Shown here: piece by piece, positions 1 through 7,315 of the stretch
Layout of the letters: each line of letters opens with the position of its first letter
How positions within the stretch are numbered: the first letter of the stretch is position 1
Source of the DNA: Chitinophagaceae bacterium LGM1
GTDB taxonomy: Bacteria; Bacteroidota; Bacteroidia; Chitinophagales; Chitinophagaceae
Length of the DNA: 64,000 bases
Assembly (NCBI GenBank): GCA_018604165.1
Contig: CP075895.1
Location: 1,788,501-1,852,500 of the forward strand
Direction of reading: 5' to 3'
Notes under the pieces: generated by a model
Seen by the model: only the letters and a program-made list of their open reading frames with translations
Databases searched by the model: none
What the model was told of the DNA's origin: nothing
Program-made: the position numbers and the translations under genes

Positions 1-1
1 A

Positions 2-262
2 AAAGAACATAGTAAACTCATTGCAAGTTCTTACGGGTTAATATTCAAGTTTAGCAGAGCTGAGCGTAAAACTATTTATCACGACATTCTTAAGTTTTAC
101 GCTGCTAATGGTGTAAATGAAACACCTGAAAAATTGCATTTATATCTACAAGATAAAATGAAAGCAGTTTTAACCGTAAATGAATACAGTGTGTATCAAA
201 AAATGAGTAACTATTTTGAATTCATTTTTGCTAAAGGAGCTCCTAATATTGCTTTGAAATAG
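2..262 (+). CDS. C-terminal fragment of an unidentified protein
   Basis: An open frame runs in from the left edge of the window and stops with TAG at 260-262, giving at least 86 residues with no internal stop. The visible part is lysine- and tyrosine-rich and looks like a soluble, mostly helical domain (for example LHLYLQDKMKAVLTV). I do not recognise a family. It is convergent with the DinB-like gene, with only two bases between the two stop codons, which supports it being a real gene end. The start lies outside the window. Confidence 0.5.
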   Translation, partial: KEHSKLIASSYGLIFKFSRAERKTIYHDILKFYAANGVNETPEKLHLYLQDKMKAVLTVNEYSVYQKMSNYFEFIFAKGAPNIALK

Positions 263-264
263 GA

Positions 265-825
265 TTAAAGAACGCTACCTAAAACATTTCCCAACTGAAT
301 AAAATGCCTTTGCTGGTGTGCTATCAGGAAACGAAACGTATCGCCCAGCTTCAGTTTGATGAGCCTGCTGAGGCTGATGGGTACACGCAGCTTGCCTATG
401 TCTGTACTGCCTGCTTTTTGCAGCAACGATAACAGATGCTCTTGCCCTTTGATAAATTCGGCTATCACTTTAGCAGCATCCAACTGCTGTGGCGGACGGT
501 GGTCTTTGGGTGAGTTCATCCTGTTGGCTACCTTACCATCTTTGCCGGGCAGCATCATATTGGTAAAATAGTTGCCAAACCAACCCGCTTTAAATACGGA
601 ATTAAATGGCACTTGTTTTTGCAAGGCTTTTTCCATTTCGGGCAGGTAGTAGCGGTTGTAGCTGTTCAGGTGTTCTATTATCTGTGCAGCACTCCATTTG
701 CCCGCAGCGGGTTGTGTATTCAGCCTGTTTGCATCTATGCTTTGTAAGGCCTTTGTACGGCTGATGATGGCATCTACCTGTGTAGTAAGCAGTTGCAGTA
801 ATTGTCGGGCATCCATAGCTGGCAT
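265..825 (-). CDS. DinB-like four-helix-bundle protein
   Basis: A 186-residue protein with the DinB/YfiT-type layout: an N-terminal helix, then the characteristic WSAAQIIEHL stretch (about residues 44-53) whose histidine is usually a metal ligand in this superfamily, and a C-terminal histidine-rich helix ending in a run like IAHQQRHF that supplies the other ligands. Family members are metal-dependent enzymes, often thiol transferases, or uncharacterised stress proteins; the substrate cannot be told here. ATG is at 823-825, with a second in-frame ATG at 814-816. It lies 70 bases downstream of the Crp/Fnr gene on the same strand, so the two may be co-transcribed. Confidence 0.75.
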   Translation of the reverse strand: MPAMDARQLLQLLTTQVDAIISRTKALQSIDANRLNTQPAAGKWSAAQIIEHLNSYNRYYLPEMEKALQKQVPFNSVFKAGWFGNYFTNMMLPGKDGKVANRMNSPKDHRPPQQLDAAKVIAEFIKGQEHLLSLLQKAGSTDIGKLRVPISLSRLIKLKLGDTFRFLIAHQQRHFIQLGNVLGSVL

Positions 826-895
826 AATGTTGTGTATTCTTTCGGATGCAAAGCTATTACCCTATTCATTCTAAAATCTTTGTCTGCACCAAGAT

Positions 896-1474
896 TTATA
901 AGCGCACTTTGCCCAATAGCTTGCTGAAAGTGGCAGGGTCTACACCTATATAAGATGCCAGGTATTTGTGCGGTATCAGGTTCAGTACATGGGGGCTGCG
1001 CTTCAGTAATGTGGTAAACTTCTCTTCGGCAGTATAGCTCATTACCTCTACCTGCCTTTCCATCGTACCTGCCAGTGTGTGGGTAAGGGCAAGGCGTACC
1101 CATGTTTCTATACTGCGGTGTGCCTGCATGAGCCGGTGCATATCGTTGTAATGAATACGCAGCAGATTGCTTTTGGTAATAGTTTCCAGATAAAAGCGGG
1201 ATGGTGTTTGTGTAAAAAAGCTATCGATAACACCCGAAAATGAGGGTGCATAGGAAAATACAATCGTTACCTCTCTGTCGTTGTGCTGAAAGAAAGCACG
1301 TTGTACCCCGTCCGTAACCATATACACATAATGCTCTACCTCTCCTGCACGGGTAATGAGTTGTTTGCGCTTATAGGCAACGGGCTCCCAACAGGTGGCT
1401 AAAGCCTGCCAAGCCGCATCGTCCAGCGTGTGTACGGCAAATACCTGTTGCTTGAGCATGGCTATCGCATCCAT
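896..1474 (-). CDS. Crp/Fnr-family transcriptional regulator
   Basis: A 192-residue protein with a cyclic-nucleotide-binding beta-roll over about residues 25-115 (GEVEHYVYMVTDGVQRAFF is typical of the jelly-roll core) and a short C-terminal helix-turn-helix around residues 165-190 (IASYIGVDPATFSKLLGK-like). In Bacteroidota this subfamily usually carries no conserved cAMP-contact arginine/serine pair, and none is obvious here, so the effector is unknown. ATG at 1472-1474. It is the likely first gene of a two-gene unit with the DinB-like protein. The C-terminus is short but complete. Confidence 0.85.
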   Translation of the reverse strand: MDAIAMLKQQVFAVHTLDDAAWQALATCWEPVAYKRKQLITRAGEVEHYVYMVTDGVQRAFFQHNDREVTIVFSYAPSFSGVIDSFFTQTPSRFYLETITKSNLLRIHYNDMHRLMQAHRSIETWVRLALTHTLAGTMERQVEVMSYTAEEKFTTLLKRSPHVLNLIPHKYLASYIGVDPATFSKLLGKVRL

Positions 1475-1545
1475 AGCGTAAAAATACAGATGTAGTTAAG
1501 AAATAGGATGTTTTGGTGCGAATACCTGAAAAAAACAGAGGCAGC

Positions 1546-2020
1546 TTGCCCAAGTATGCCCATGTGCCCAAGTATATTATCATTTGGGCAAATGGGCAAA
1601 GTATCATTCTCTGCTCATGCTGCTCACGCGCTCACGATGCTCATTATATATTTAGCGTGAGCACTGTGAGCGTTCACGTGTTCACGGTGTTCATACTCCT
1701 GTAGCGTGAACAAGATGAACATGTTCGCACCTGTTCGCGGTGTTCATATATACTTAGCGCGAACAAACGAACAAGGGAAACTGTAACACTGTAACAAGTG
1801 TTACAGCGATACACTATTTTGTCCCAGTTTGTCCCACTGTCCCAAAATATAGTAACTGGTTTTCTGGGACAGATGGGATAGGTGCATTAATTACGTCATT
1901 GCGAAGGTCATTGCGAAGTAGGAAGTAACTATTCTCATGTAACGAAGCGGAATAATTCCACAGGATGAGTGGTTTGTGTTATACGGCTGTAACATTGTAA
2001 CAACTGTAACAGTGATACAC
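1546..2020. repeat. left arm of mosaic palindromic repeat block
   Basis: A non-coding tract made of consecutive palindromic modules. They are: module D 1546-1601 (TGCCCA words, AT-rich spacer, then TGGGCA words); module E 1612-1672 (TGCTCA/CGCTCA words, spacer, GTGAGC words); module A 1672-1723 and again 1723-1776 (GTTCAC/GTTCGC words, spacer with TAGC, GTGAAC/GCGAAC words); module B 1780-1815 (TGTAACA and TGTTACA words); module C 1818-1881 (TGTCCCA words, TAGTAACTG spacer, TGGGACA words); an ATTGCGAAG-type module G 1893-1960; and a second B 1987-2020. Each module repeats one short word two to four times and then its reverse complement. No open frame of note crosses it. Confidence 0.85.
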
Positions 2021-2036
2021 TTAGATTTTACTTACG

Positions 2037-2669
2037 TCATTGTAAGCTTTCGTAATAACTCACTTTTTGTTTGTTATTGACTATGTCAACTTTTTGTTGT
2101 TTTGAATAGTCACCATCTTGATAAAACATAGTATCAGCTTTTATATCAATAGGAAGATAGTATTCTATGCTAAGAGAATAATCGGGTAGAAAATCATCAA
2201 AAGAAAATGAGAAATAAATATGAGTAGATTGCTTAGGAATAACTGGAAACTTAGTCAGTTTTATTATTTCATCATATTCTTCTATTGTTAAGTTCTTAGC
2301 TTCATATCCCATTGCAGAAACATTATAAACCTTTGCTTGAGCTTTATCTCTTAAGGTCTTATTAATAAATCTGTTATCAATAATCCATACAGAATAATCA
2401 ATATATATGTAAGAAGAAATAAGTAGGGTTGTTATTATTGTAATAGAGAGTTTTACTTTATTATTAGTAACATTCTTCTTATTGAAAATATATAGTAATA
2501 GTCTTGTGGCTAATAAAGATATTATTGTAATACCTATAATCTTTATGAATTCAAAAGGCCTTACATTATTGAATATTAGCTCAAACCTATCAGTCCATAT
2601 TGCATGAAGTGCCGTTAGGACTATTAGGTTTACAATACTTATTATGTAGTATTTTAATGCTCCTTTCAA
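2037..2669 (-). CDS. AT-rich orphan membrane protein
   Basis: A 210-residue protein with three predicted transmembrane segments in the first half (about residues 7-25, 42-62 and 75-93) followed by a soluble C-terminal half rich in Tyr, Asp and Lys. I recognise no family. The only in-frame start before an upstream stop is TTG at 2667-2669; the next in-frame Met is near residue 119. Base composition is clearly more AT-rich than the flanking genes, and the gene sits alone between two arms of the palindromic repeat block, which suggests separate acquisition or a repeat-rich island. The complete length and hydrophobic pattern favour a real gene; function unknown. Confidence 0.6.
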   Translation of the reverse strand: MKGALKYYIISIVNLIVLTALHAIWTDRFELIFNNVRPFEFIKIIGITIISLLATRLLLYIFNKKNVTNNKVKLSITIITTLLISSYIYIDYSVWIIDNRFINKTLRDKAQAKVYNVSAMGYEAKNLTIEEYDEIIKLTKFPVIPKQSTHIYFSFSFDDFLPDYSLSIEYYLPIDIKADTMFYQDGDYSKQQKVDIVNNKQKVSYYESLQ

Positions 2670-2799
2670 ATGATATATACTGGTTTGTGAATTTATATAA
2701 TAACGGCTTAATTATAGCATTGGTGTTGTGGTAAATATCATCTTATTACAAGATTTGTTCACTATCGCATTGACGCAAGTAGAAATACAGAAGTATAGG

Positions 2800-3446
2800 C
2801 GTTACAACTGTTACAGTGTTACACTTGTTACACACATAATCATAACGTCATTTCGACCAACGGGAGAAATCTCCTGACGTTTGTACTGACGATGCATGAA
2901 GCGACACCGCTATCTCTCAGGAGATACCTCTCTGCGTTCGGTATGACGACCTTGATTTGGCAATGACGCGAGTAATGTACTGTCCCAAGTGTCCCACCGT
3001 TTCAGTTACTACACTTTGGGACAGTGGGACAAAATAATGTAACGCTGTAACAGTTGTTACAGTGATACAGTTGTTACAGGCTCGTGTTGTTGTGAGATTG
3101 CTTCGTACATATCTGCATTCGCAGATACTACCTCGCAATGACGTGAGTGTGTATTCTGTCCCATTTGTCCCACCGTTTCAGTTACTATACTTTGGGACAG
3201 TGGGACAAGTTTGGGACAGGCTCATATAATCGCAAGATTGCTTCGTACCTCGCAATGACGGATAGCGAGTGTAACACTTGTTACAGTCTGTTGTTCGTTT
3301 GTTCGCGCACAGGAGTTACGAACACCTCGAACAAGCGCGAACATGTTCACGTGTTCACGCTACGGGGTTATGAACACCGTGAACAGCATGAACGCCCAAC
3401 TGCCCAAATAATATTAACTACTACCGCATGGGCAGCTTGGGCAATA
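2800..3446. repeat. right arm of mosaic palindromic repeat block
   Basis: This tract carries the same module families as 1546-2020, mostly in reverse orientation. Modules are: B 2800-2833; an F-type palindrome 2845-2950 with GAGAAATCTCCTGA and TCTCAGGAGATA arms; C 2980-3034; B 3038-3079; G 3091-3145; C 3156-3221; G 3231-3262; B 3270-3288; A 3293-3344; A 3345-3394; D 3394-3446. The C copies match the left C copy, including its TAGTAACTG spacer, only after reverse complementing; the same holds for A and D. The outermost module on both sides is D and the next shared one is A. The short open frames across it are built of repeat words and are not credible genes. Confidence 0.85.
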
Positions 3447-3531
3447 TATTAAAAATACACGCCATGTGGATTAGCCAAAGTTTGGCACGATATTTATTGC
3501 ATACAGATTAGGACTAAATACTGACAGGAAC

Positions 3532-3945
3532 ATGGAATACAGTATCAACACACATAGCACAGACGATGCCGAAGACCTATTTATAGTAGCCAAAGAACGC
3601 CTGCTGGACATCAACGACTGGCGAGAGGGGCATACCTATACGCTGACAGACGGCCATAAACGCAAGGCCCACCGCAATGCTCACAGTGGCGACTTTATAA
3701 AAATAAACACCGATACTTGGGTATATATCAATAAGATACAGTACGATGACTACCCCGATATAGCTGGCGAAAGCATTACGATGTTTATGAGTACCGAGAG
3801 CGATACGGAAAGTATGCACACCGTAGCCATCAACCGTGTAGGTAAGGTACTGACAGTGCAGGGCTTCAACCTGTCTTTCTGCCAAGATGCTGTCGGCTTC
3901 CTGAAAGGGCTGATAGCTACCGAGGAGTATGCCATCGCATCCTGA
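3532..3945 (+). CDS. Small conserved Bacteroidota-type orphan
   Basis: A 137-residue soluble protein without a signal peptide. The stretch from about residue 24 to 66 (LLDINDW, then LTDGHKRKAH, then GDFIKINTD, WVYINKI) resembles a family of uncharacterised Bacteroidota proteins that I recall as having a nWHk...FqLtD...GD.ikI...DWV.IekI pattern; this is memory, not a search. ATG at 3532 is preceded by GACAGGAAC, a weak ribosome-binding site. It is followed within 60 bases by a terminator-like hairpin. Function unknown. Confidence 0.7.
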   Translation: MEYSINTHSTDDAEDLFIVAKERLLDINDWREGHTYTLTDGHKRKAHRNAHSGDFIKINTDTWVYINKIQYDDYPDIAGESITMFMSTESDTESMHTVAINRVGKVLTVQGFNLSFCQDAVGFLKGLIATEEYAIAS

Positions 3946-4000
3946 CTATCTGCAAATACTATGGTGCAATCAGCTTTTACCATAGCTGTGCATTTCATTT

Positions 4001-4047
4001 ATCAGCCAAATAAACGGAACTTTGCCGCTTCAATTGGCTGATTTTTT
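4001..4047 (+). terminator. Terminator-like hairpin just before the MFS start
   Basis: ATCAGCCAA at 4001-4009 pairs with TTGGCTGAT at 4034-4042 and is followed by a T run to 4047. It fits an intrinsic terminator for the orphan gene ending at 3945, yet it ends only three bases before the ATG of the MFS gene, so it could also act as an attenuator in that gene's leader. Confidence 0.55.
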
Positions 4048-4050
4048 ATT

Positions 4051-5259
4051 ATGACTAAGAAAGAAAGGATTGTACTCATACTCCTTGCCCTCATCAACTT
4101 TACGCACATCCTCGACTTTATGATAATGATGCCATTGGGAAACTTCCTGATGCCACATTTCAATATATCTGCACAGGCTTTCTCTGTGGTAGTAGCTGCT
4201 TATACATTCAGCGCGGGTACGGTAGGCTTTACGGCTGCTTTCTTTGTTGACAGGTTCGATAGGAAAAAGGTATTACTCTTTGGTTATATAGGCTTTCTTG
4301 TGGGTACACTGGCTTGTGCTTTAGCTCCTACTTACGGCTTGCTATTGGCAGCACGCATACTGGCAGGTGGTTTTGGCGGGTTGATAGGCGCACAGGTACT
4401 ATCCATTGTTGCAGATTTGATACCGTATGAGCGCAGGGCATCGGCAATGGGCATCATCATGGCGGCATTCTCTATGGCATCTGTAGTGGGTGTACCACTT
4501 GCGCTGTATCTGGCAGGACACATCAACTGGCATGCACCTTTTGTGTTTGTAGTATCTATGGGGGCAGTATTAGTACCACTATTGCTACGCTATATACCCA
4601 AAATGGACGGACACCTGACAGCTACCACCACAGAACGCCCGAACCCCATAGCCATGATAAAGAGTATAGGCACAAACCGCAATCAGTTACTGGCATTATC
4701 GCTCACATCTACCATGATGATGGGACACTTTCTTATCATCCCGTTCCTCAATCCGTTTATGGAATTCAATATGGGTTTCAGTGCCAAGACAGAAACACCG
4801 ATGGTATATTTTGTGGGGGGGTTCCTCACCTTGTTTACCTCACCACTCATCGGCAAGCTGTCAGACAAAACAGGTAAATTCAAAGTATTCAGCATCATGT
4901 TGTTGGCCGGGTTGCTGCCTGTGGTGTTCATTACCAATATGCCGCACGTACCGTTTTACTTGGTATTGTGTGTTACTGGTTTTTGGTTTGTAGTATCCAG
5001 CGGGCGGGCAATACCTGCGCAGGCTATGGTAAGCAATGTAGTACCACCACAAACACGCGGTAGCTTCATGAGTTTCGGCACATCTATACAGCAGATATTT
5101 GTAGGTTTGGCATCGCTATTTGCAGGGCTGATAGTGGTAAAGAACCCTACCACCAATACCATAGAAAACTACGACCTGACAGGCTACCTGAGTATAGCTA
5201 TACTAATAGGCTGCCTTGCCATAGGCTATTTCCTGAACAGGGCAATGAGTAAGGGGTAG
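4051..5259 (+). CDS. MFS transporter (DHA1-like exporter)
   Basis: A 402-residue inner-membrane protein with the 12-helix pattern of the major facilitator superfamily. The loop between helices 2 and 3 carries DRFDRKK (about residues 70-76), matching the signature D-R-x-x-R-K motif of the family. Helix 4 onward (RILAGGFGGLIGAQ, then SMASVVGVPLALYLAG, about residues 105-158) resembles motif C of proton-driven exporters such as AraJ-type sugar or drug efflux proteins. Substrate not predictable. ATG at 4051; no separate Shine-Dalgarno sequence, because a hairpin and T run end three bases upstream. Followed by a 165-base gap before a convergent gene. Confidence 0.88.
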   Translation: MTKKERIVLILLALINFTHILDFMIMMPLGNFLMPHFNISAQAFSVVVAAYTFSAGTVGFTAAFFVDRFDRKKVLLFGYIGFLVGTLACALAPTYGLLLAARILAGGFGGLIGAQVLSIVADLIPYERRASAMGIIMAAFSMASVVGVPLALYLAGHINWHAPFVFVVSMGAVLVPLLLRYIPKMDGHLTATTTERPNPIAMIKSIGTNRNQLLALSLTSTMMMGHFLIIPFLNPFMEFNMGFSAKTETPMVYFVGGFLTLFTSPLIGKLSDKTGKFKVFSIMLLAGLLPVVFITNMPHVPFYLVLCVTGFWFVVSSGRAIPAQAMVSNVVPPQTRGSFMSFGTSIQQIFVGLASLFAGLIVVKNPTTNTIENYDLTGYLSIAILIGCLAIGYFLNRAMSKG

Positions 5260-5283
5260 TCCTTATATAATTAGATTTTTAAC

Positions 5284-5381
5284 CGCAAAGACGCTAAGGC
5301 GCAAATGGGTCTCGCAAAATAACTCATGTTGTGTAAAACCTCATTTCGTGAGATGGCTTCATGCTTCGCCATGACTCGTGT
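5284..5381. repeat. Small intergenic repeat elements
   Basis: The 165 bases between two convergent genes hold a word tract (CGCAAAGACGCTAAGGCG at about 5285-5302) and a hairpin in which ATGGC at 5353-5357 pairs with GCCAT at 5368-5372 around TTCATGCTTC. The hairpin is a sequence variant of module G at 3231-3262 (ATTGC, TTCGTACCTC, GCAAT), so the same repeat family is present here as an isolated copy. Confidence 0.6.
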
Positions 5382-5425
5382 TATACAAACAAGGCAAATC
5401 CATTAATCCAGATAATCGTGGTTTA

Positions 5426-7282
5426 CTACTTCACCAATTTATCCAACGTCATTTGTGCAAGCGGGTGGTAATTCATGCGGTATTTGTTGTAGATGTCTTT
5501 AGCCATTTGCTGCTTACCTGTTGTCATCATTTCTTCGTACAACGGTTCTAAGAATTTACGACGCCCTACCCTGCTCAAAAACTTGTCTATAGCTGCATAA
5601 GCAGGTTTGTAATCGGCAGCTACTGCCATCACATACCATTGGTCGGCTATCTCACTGTTGCCGCTATTGGTAAAGTTGTAAGCAGCGTCCAACGCCTGCA
5701 TTTGTGCTGTGTTAAGTGGTTTGGGCATCTTGCGCAAGAAGTGCAACCACTCGTTGGTACTCCATCCTGTGGTTACCATTTCTCTGGCAGGCTTGCCTTG
5801 CAGAAAAGCAGCACGCGCCTCATCTACTTTTACAAATCTTTCGGGGTTGGTACGCGGGCAGTTGGCAGGTATGCCTGCACCATATACCCATGCTTTTATG
5901 TCTATCTTATCTGCCAGTGCTTTGTCTCCATGTATCAGGTTGGCATCCAGGTAGGTAAGAAACTGCTCTGTAGTAATGGTTTTGAAAGCGTGTTCATCAA
6001 AATACTTTTTCAGGAAAGCATCCATCTTTTCTCGCCCTACATTTATCTCTATCAGTTTCAGCAATGCAGCACCTTTCTCGTAAGCTATATCTGTCAGCCC
6101 ATCATCGGGGTCACGTCCTGTCAGGTCAAGTTTCAGGTCTGTGTCTTTACTTTCTTTACCGAGGTCTGCAACCGTTTTCTCAAGGTCTTGATAACCGAGT
6201 TCCCACAGCATGTCTGCATAGCTCTTATCCGTCATGCTCTCTGTAAGCCTGCGCTCGAAGTACACGGTAAAACCCTCGTTCAGCCAAAAGTCGTTCCATG
6301 TAGCATTGGTAACAAGGTTGCCGCTCCAGTTGTGTGCCAGCTCGTGTGCTATCAGGTTCATGAGCGATCTGTCTCCCGCAATGATGGTTGGTGTACAGAA
6401 AGTAAGCTTAGGATTTTCCATACCACCTATGGGGAAGCCTGGTGGCAACACCAGCGCATCGTACCTACCCCAGCGATAAGGACCATATAACTGTTCTGCC
6501 ATCTGCACCATCTTGCCTACTTCCTCAAACTCGTACCGTGCTTTGTCTATCATGGCAGGCTCTGCATATACACCTGTACGCTCATCTATCGGCTTGAAAG
6601 TAATATCGCCCACTGCCAATGCCATGAGGTATGCTGGTACAGGTACATCCATCTTAAAGTTATATACACCACTGTCATTTTTCTGTTGCGGGTTTTCTGC
6701 ACTCATCAATGCCATCAACCCTTTAGGTACTGTTACCCTTGCACTATAGGTAAAACGAATACCCGGGCCATCGGCACATGGTATCCAAGAGCGTGCGTAG
6801 ATAGACTCTGATTGTGTATATAAGAAAGGATGTTGTTTACCATTGGTTTGTTGCGGTTCCAGCCACTGCAAGGCTCGTGGGTTATCGCCCGTAGCATAGT
6901 AAATAACTACTTTGCCGCTTTCTTTCTCAATAGGTATTTTTAAGGCACTACCAATATGTGGCAAAGACGGTCCCCATACATAATCTGTGCGTTTGCCATC
7001 TACCAATATGCTATCTACACTTAGCTGGTAAGCATCTAAAATCAGCTTATCCGTTGCAGATACATTTTCAATATCCCAGGTAGCAGTGCCTCTTATTTTT
7101 CTGGCTTCAAAGTCAACGGCTATATCCAGATGCAGGTGTTTTAATTTCACCTTATCTGCATTGCTTTGTGTGTGCTTATCGATAGCGTTGCTGTCAACAG
7201 CCTGTGTAGTTTCTTTTGTTGTATTATTGTTGCAAGATGCAAAGATACTTGCCAGTGCAATGAGCGTTAATAACTTCTTCAT
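5426..7282 (-). CDS. M1-family aminopeptidase lipoprotein (LTA4-hydrolase type)
   Basis: A 618-residue zinc metallopeptidase. It starts with a lipoprotein signal ending in a lipobox with Cys17, so it is probably anchored in the envelope. The zinc site is H313-E314-L-A-H317 with the third ligand E336 in WLNEGFTVYF, spaced exactly as in M1 enzymes; the GGMENP exopeptidase motif lies about 25 residues upstream. Length and the helical C-terminal domain match leukotriene-A4-hydrolase-type aminopeptidases rather than the longer PepN. It should trim N-terminal residues from peptides. It is the last gene of an apparent operon with an ABC permease and ATPase (33-base gap). ATG at 7280-7282. Confidence 0.93.
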   Translation of the reverse strand: MKKLLTLIALASIFASCNNNTTKETTQAVDSNAIDKHTQSNADKVKLKHLHLDIAVDFEARKIRGTATWDIENVSATDKLILDAYQLSVDSILVDGKRTDYVWGPSLPHIGSALKIPIEKESGKVVIYYATGDNPRALQWLEPQQTNGKQHPFLYTQSESIYARSWIPCADGPGIRFTYSARVTVPKGLMALMSAENPQQKNDSGVYNFKMDVPVPAYLMALAVGDITFKPIDERTGVYAEPAMIDKARYEFEEVGKMVQMAEQLYGPYRWGRYDALVLPPGFPIGGMENPKLTFCTPTIIAGDRSLMNLIAHELAHNWSGNLVTNATWNDFWLNEGFTVYFERRLTESMTDKSYADMLWELGYQDLEKTVADLGKESKDTDLKLDLTGRDPDDGLTDIAYEKGAALLKLIEINVGREKMDAFLKKYFDEHAFKTITTEQFLTYLDANLIHGDKALADKIDIKAWVYGAGIPANCPRTNPERFVKVDEARAAFLQGKPAREMVTTGWSTNEWLHFLRKMPKPLNTAQMQALDAAYNFTNSGNSEIADQWYVMAVAADYKPAYAAIDKFLSRVGRRKFLEPLYEEMMTTGKQQMAKDIYNKYRMNYHPLAQMTLDKLVK

Positions 7283-7315
7283 GTATAAAACCTGATACTG
7301 TTTTTGAATAATTAG

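Noticed and set aside
1546..3446. CRISPR array
   Set aside because: The repeats are palindromic words of several families without constant repeat length, constant spacer length or unique spacers, and no cas gene is present.
1546..3446. Insertion sequence or composite transposon
   Set aside because: No transposase, no clean terminal inverted repeats and no target-site duplication were seen next to the outer D modules.
3483..3501. Sigma-54-like promoter (TGGCACG then TTGCA) before the orphan gene at 3532
   Set aside because: The GG to GC distance is 15 bases instead of 12, so the spacing rule of sigma-54 promoters is broken.
5639..6490. 283-codon open frame on the plus strand
   Set aside because: It lies wholly antisense inside the M1 aminopeptidase, which has complete catalytic motifs; the frame is a codon-bias shadow.
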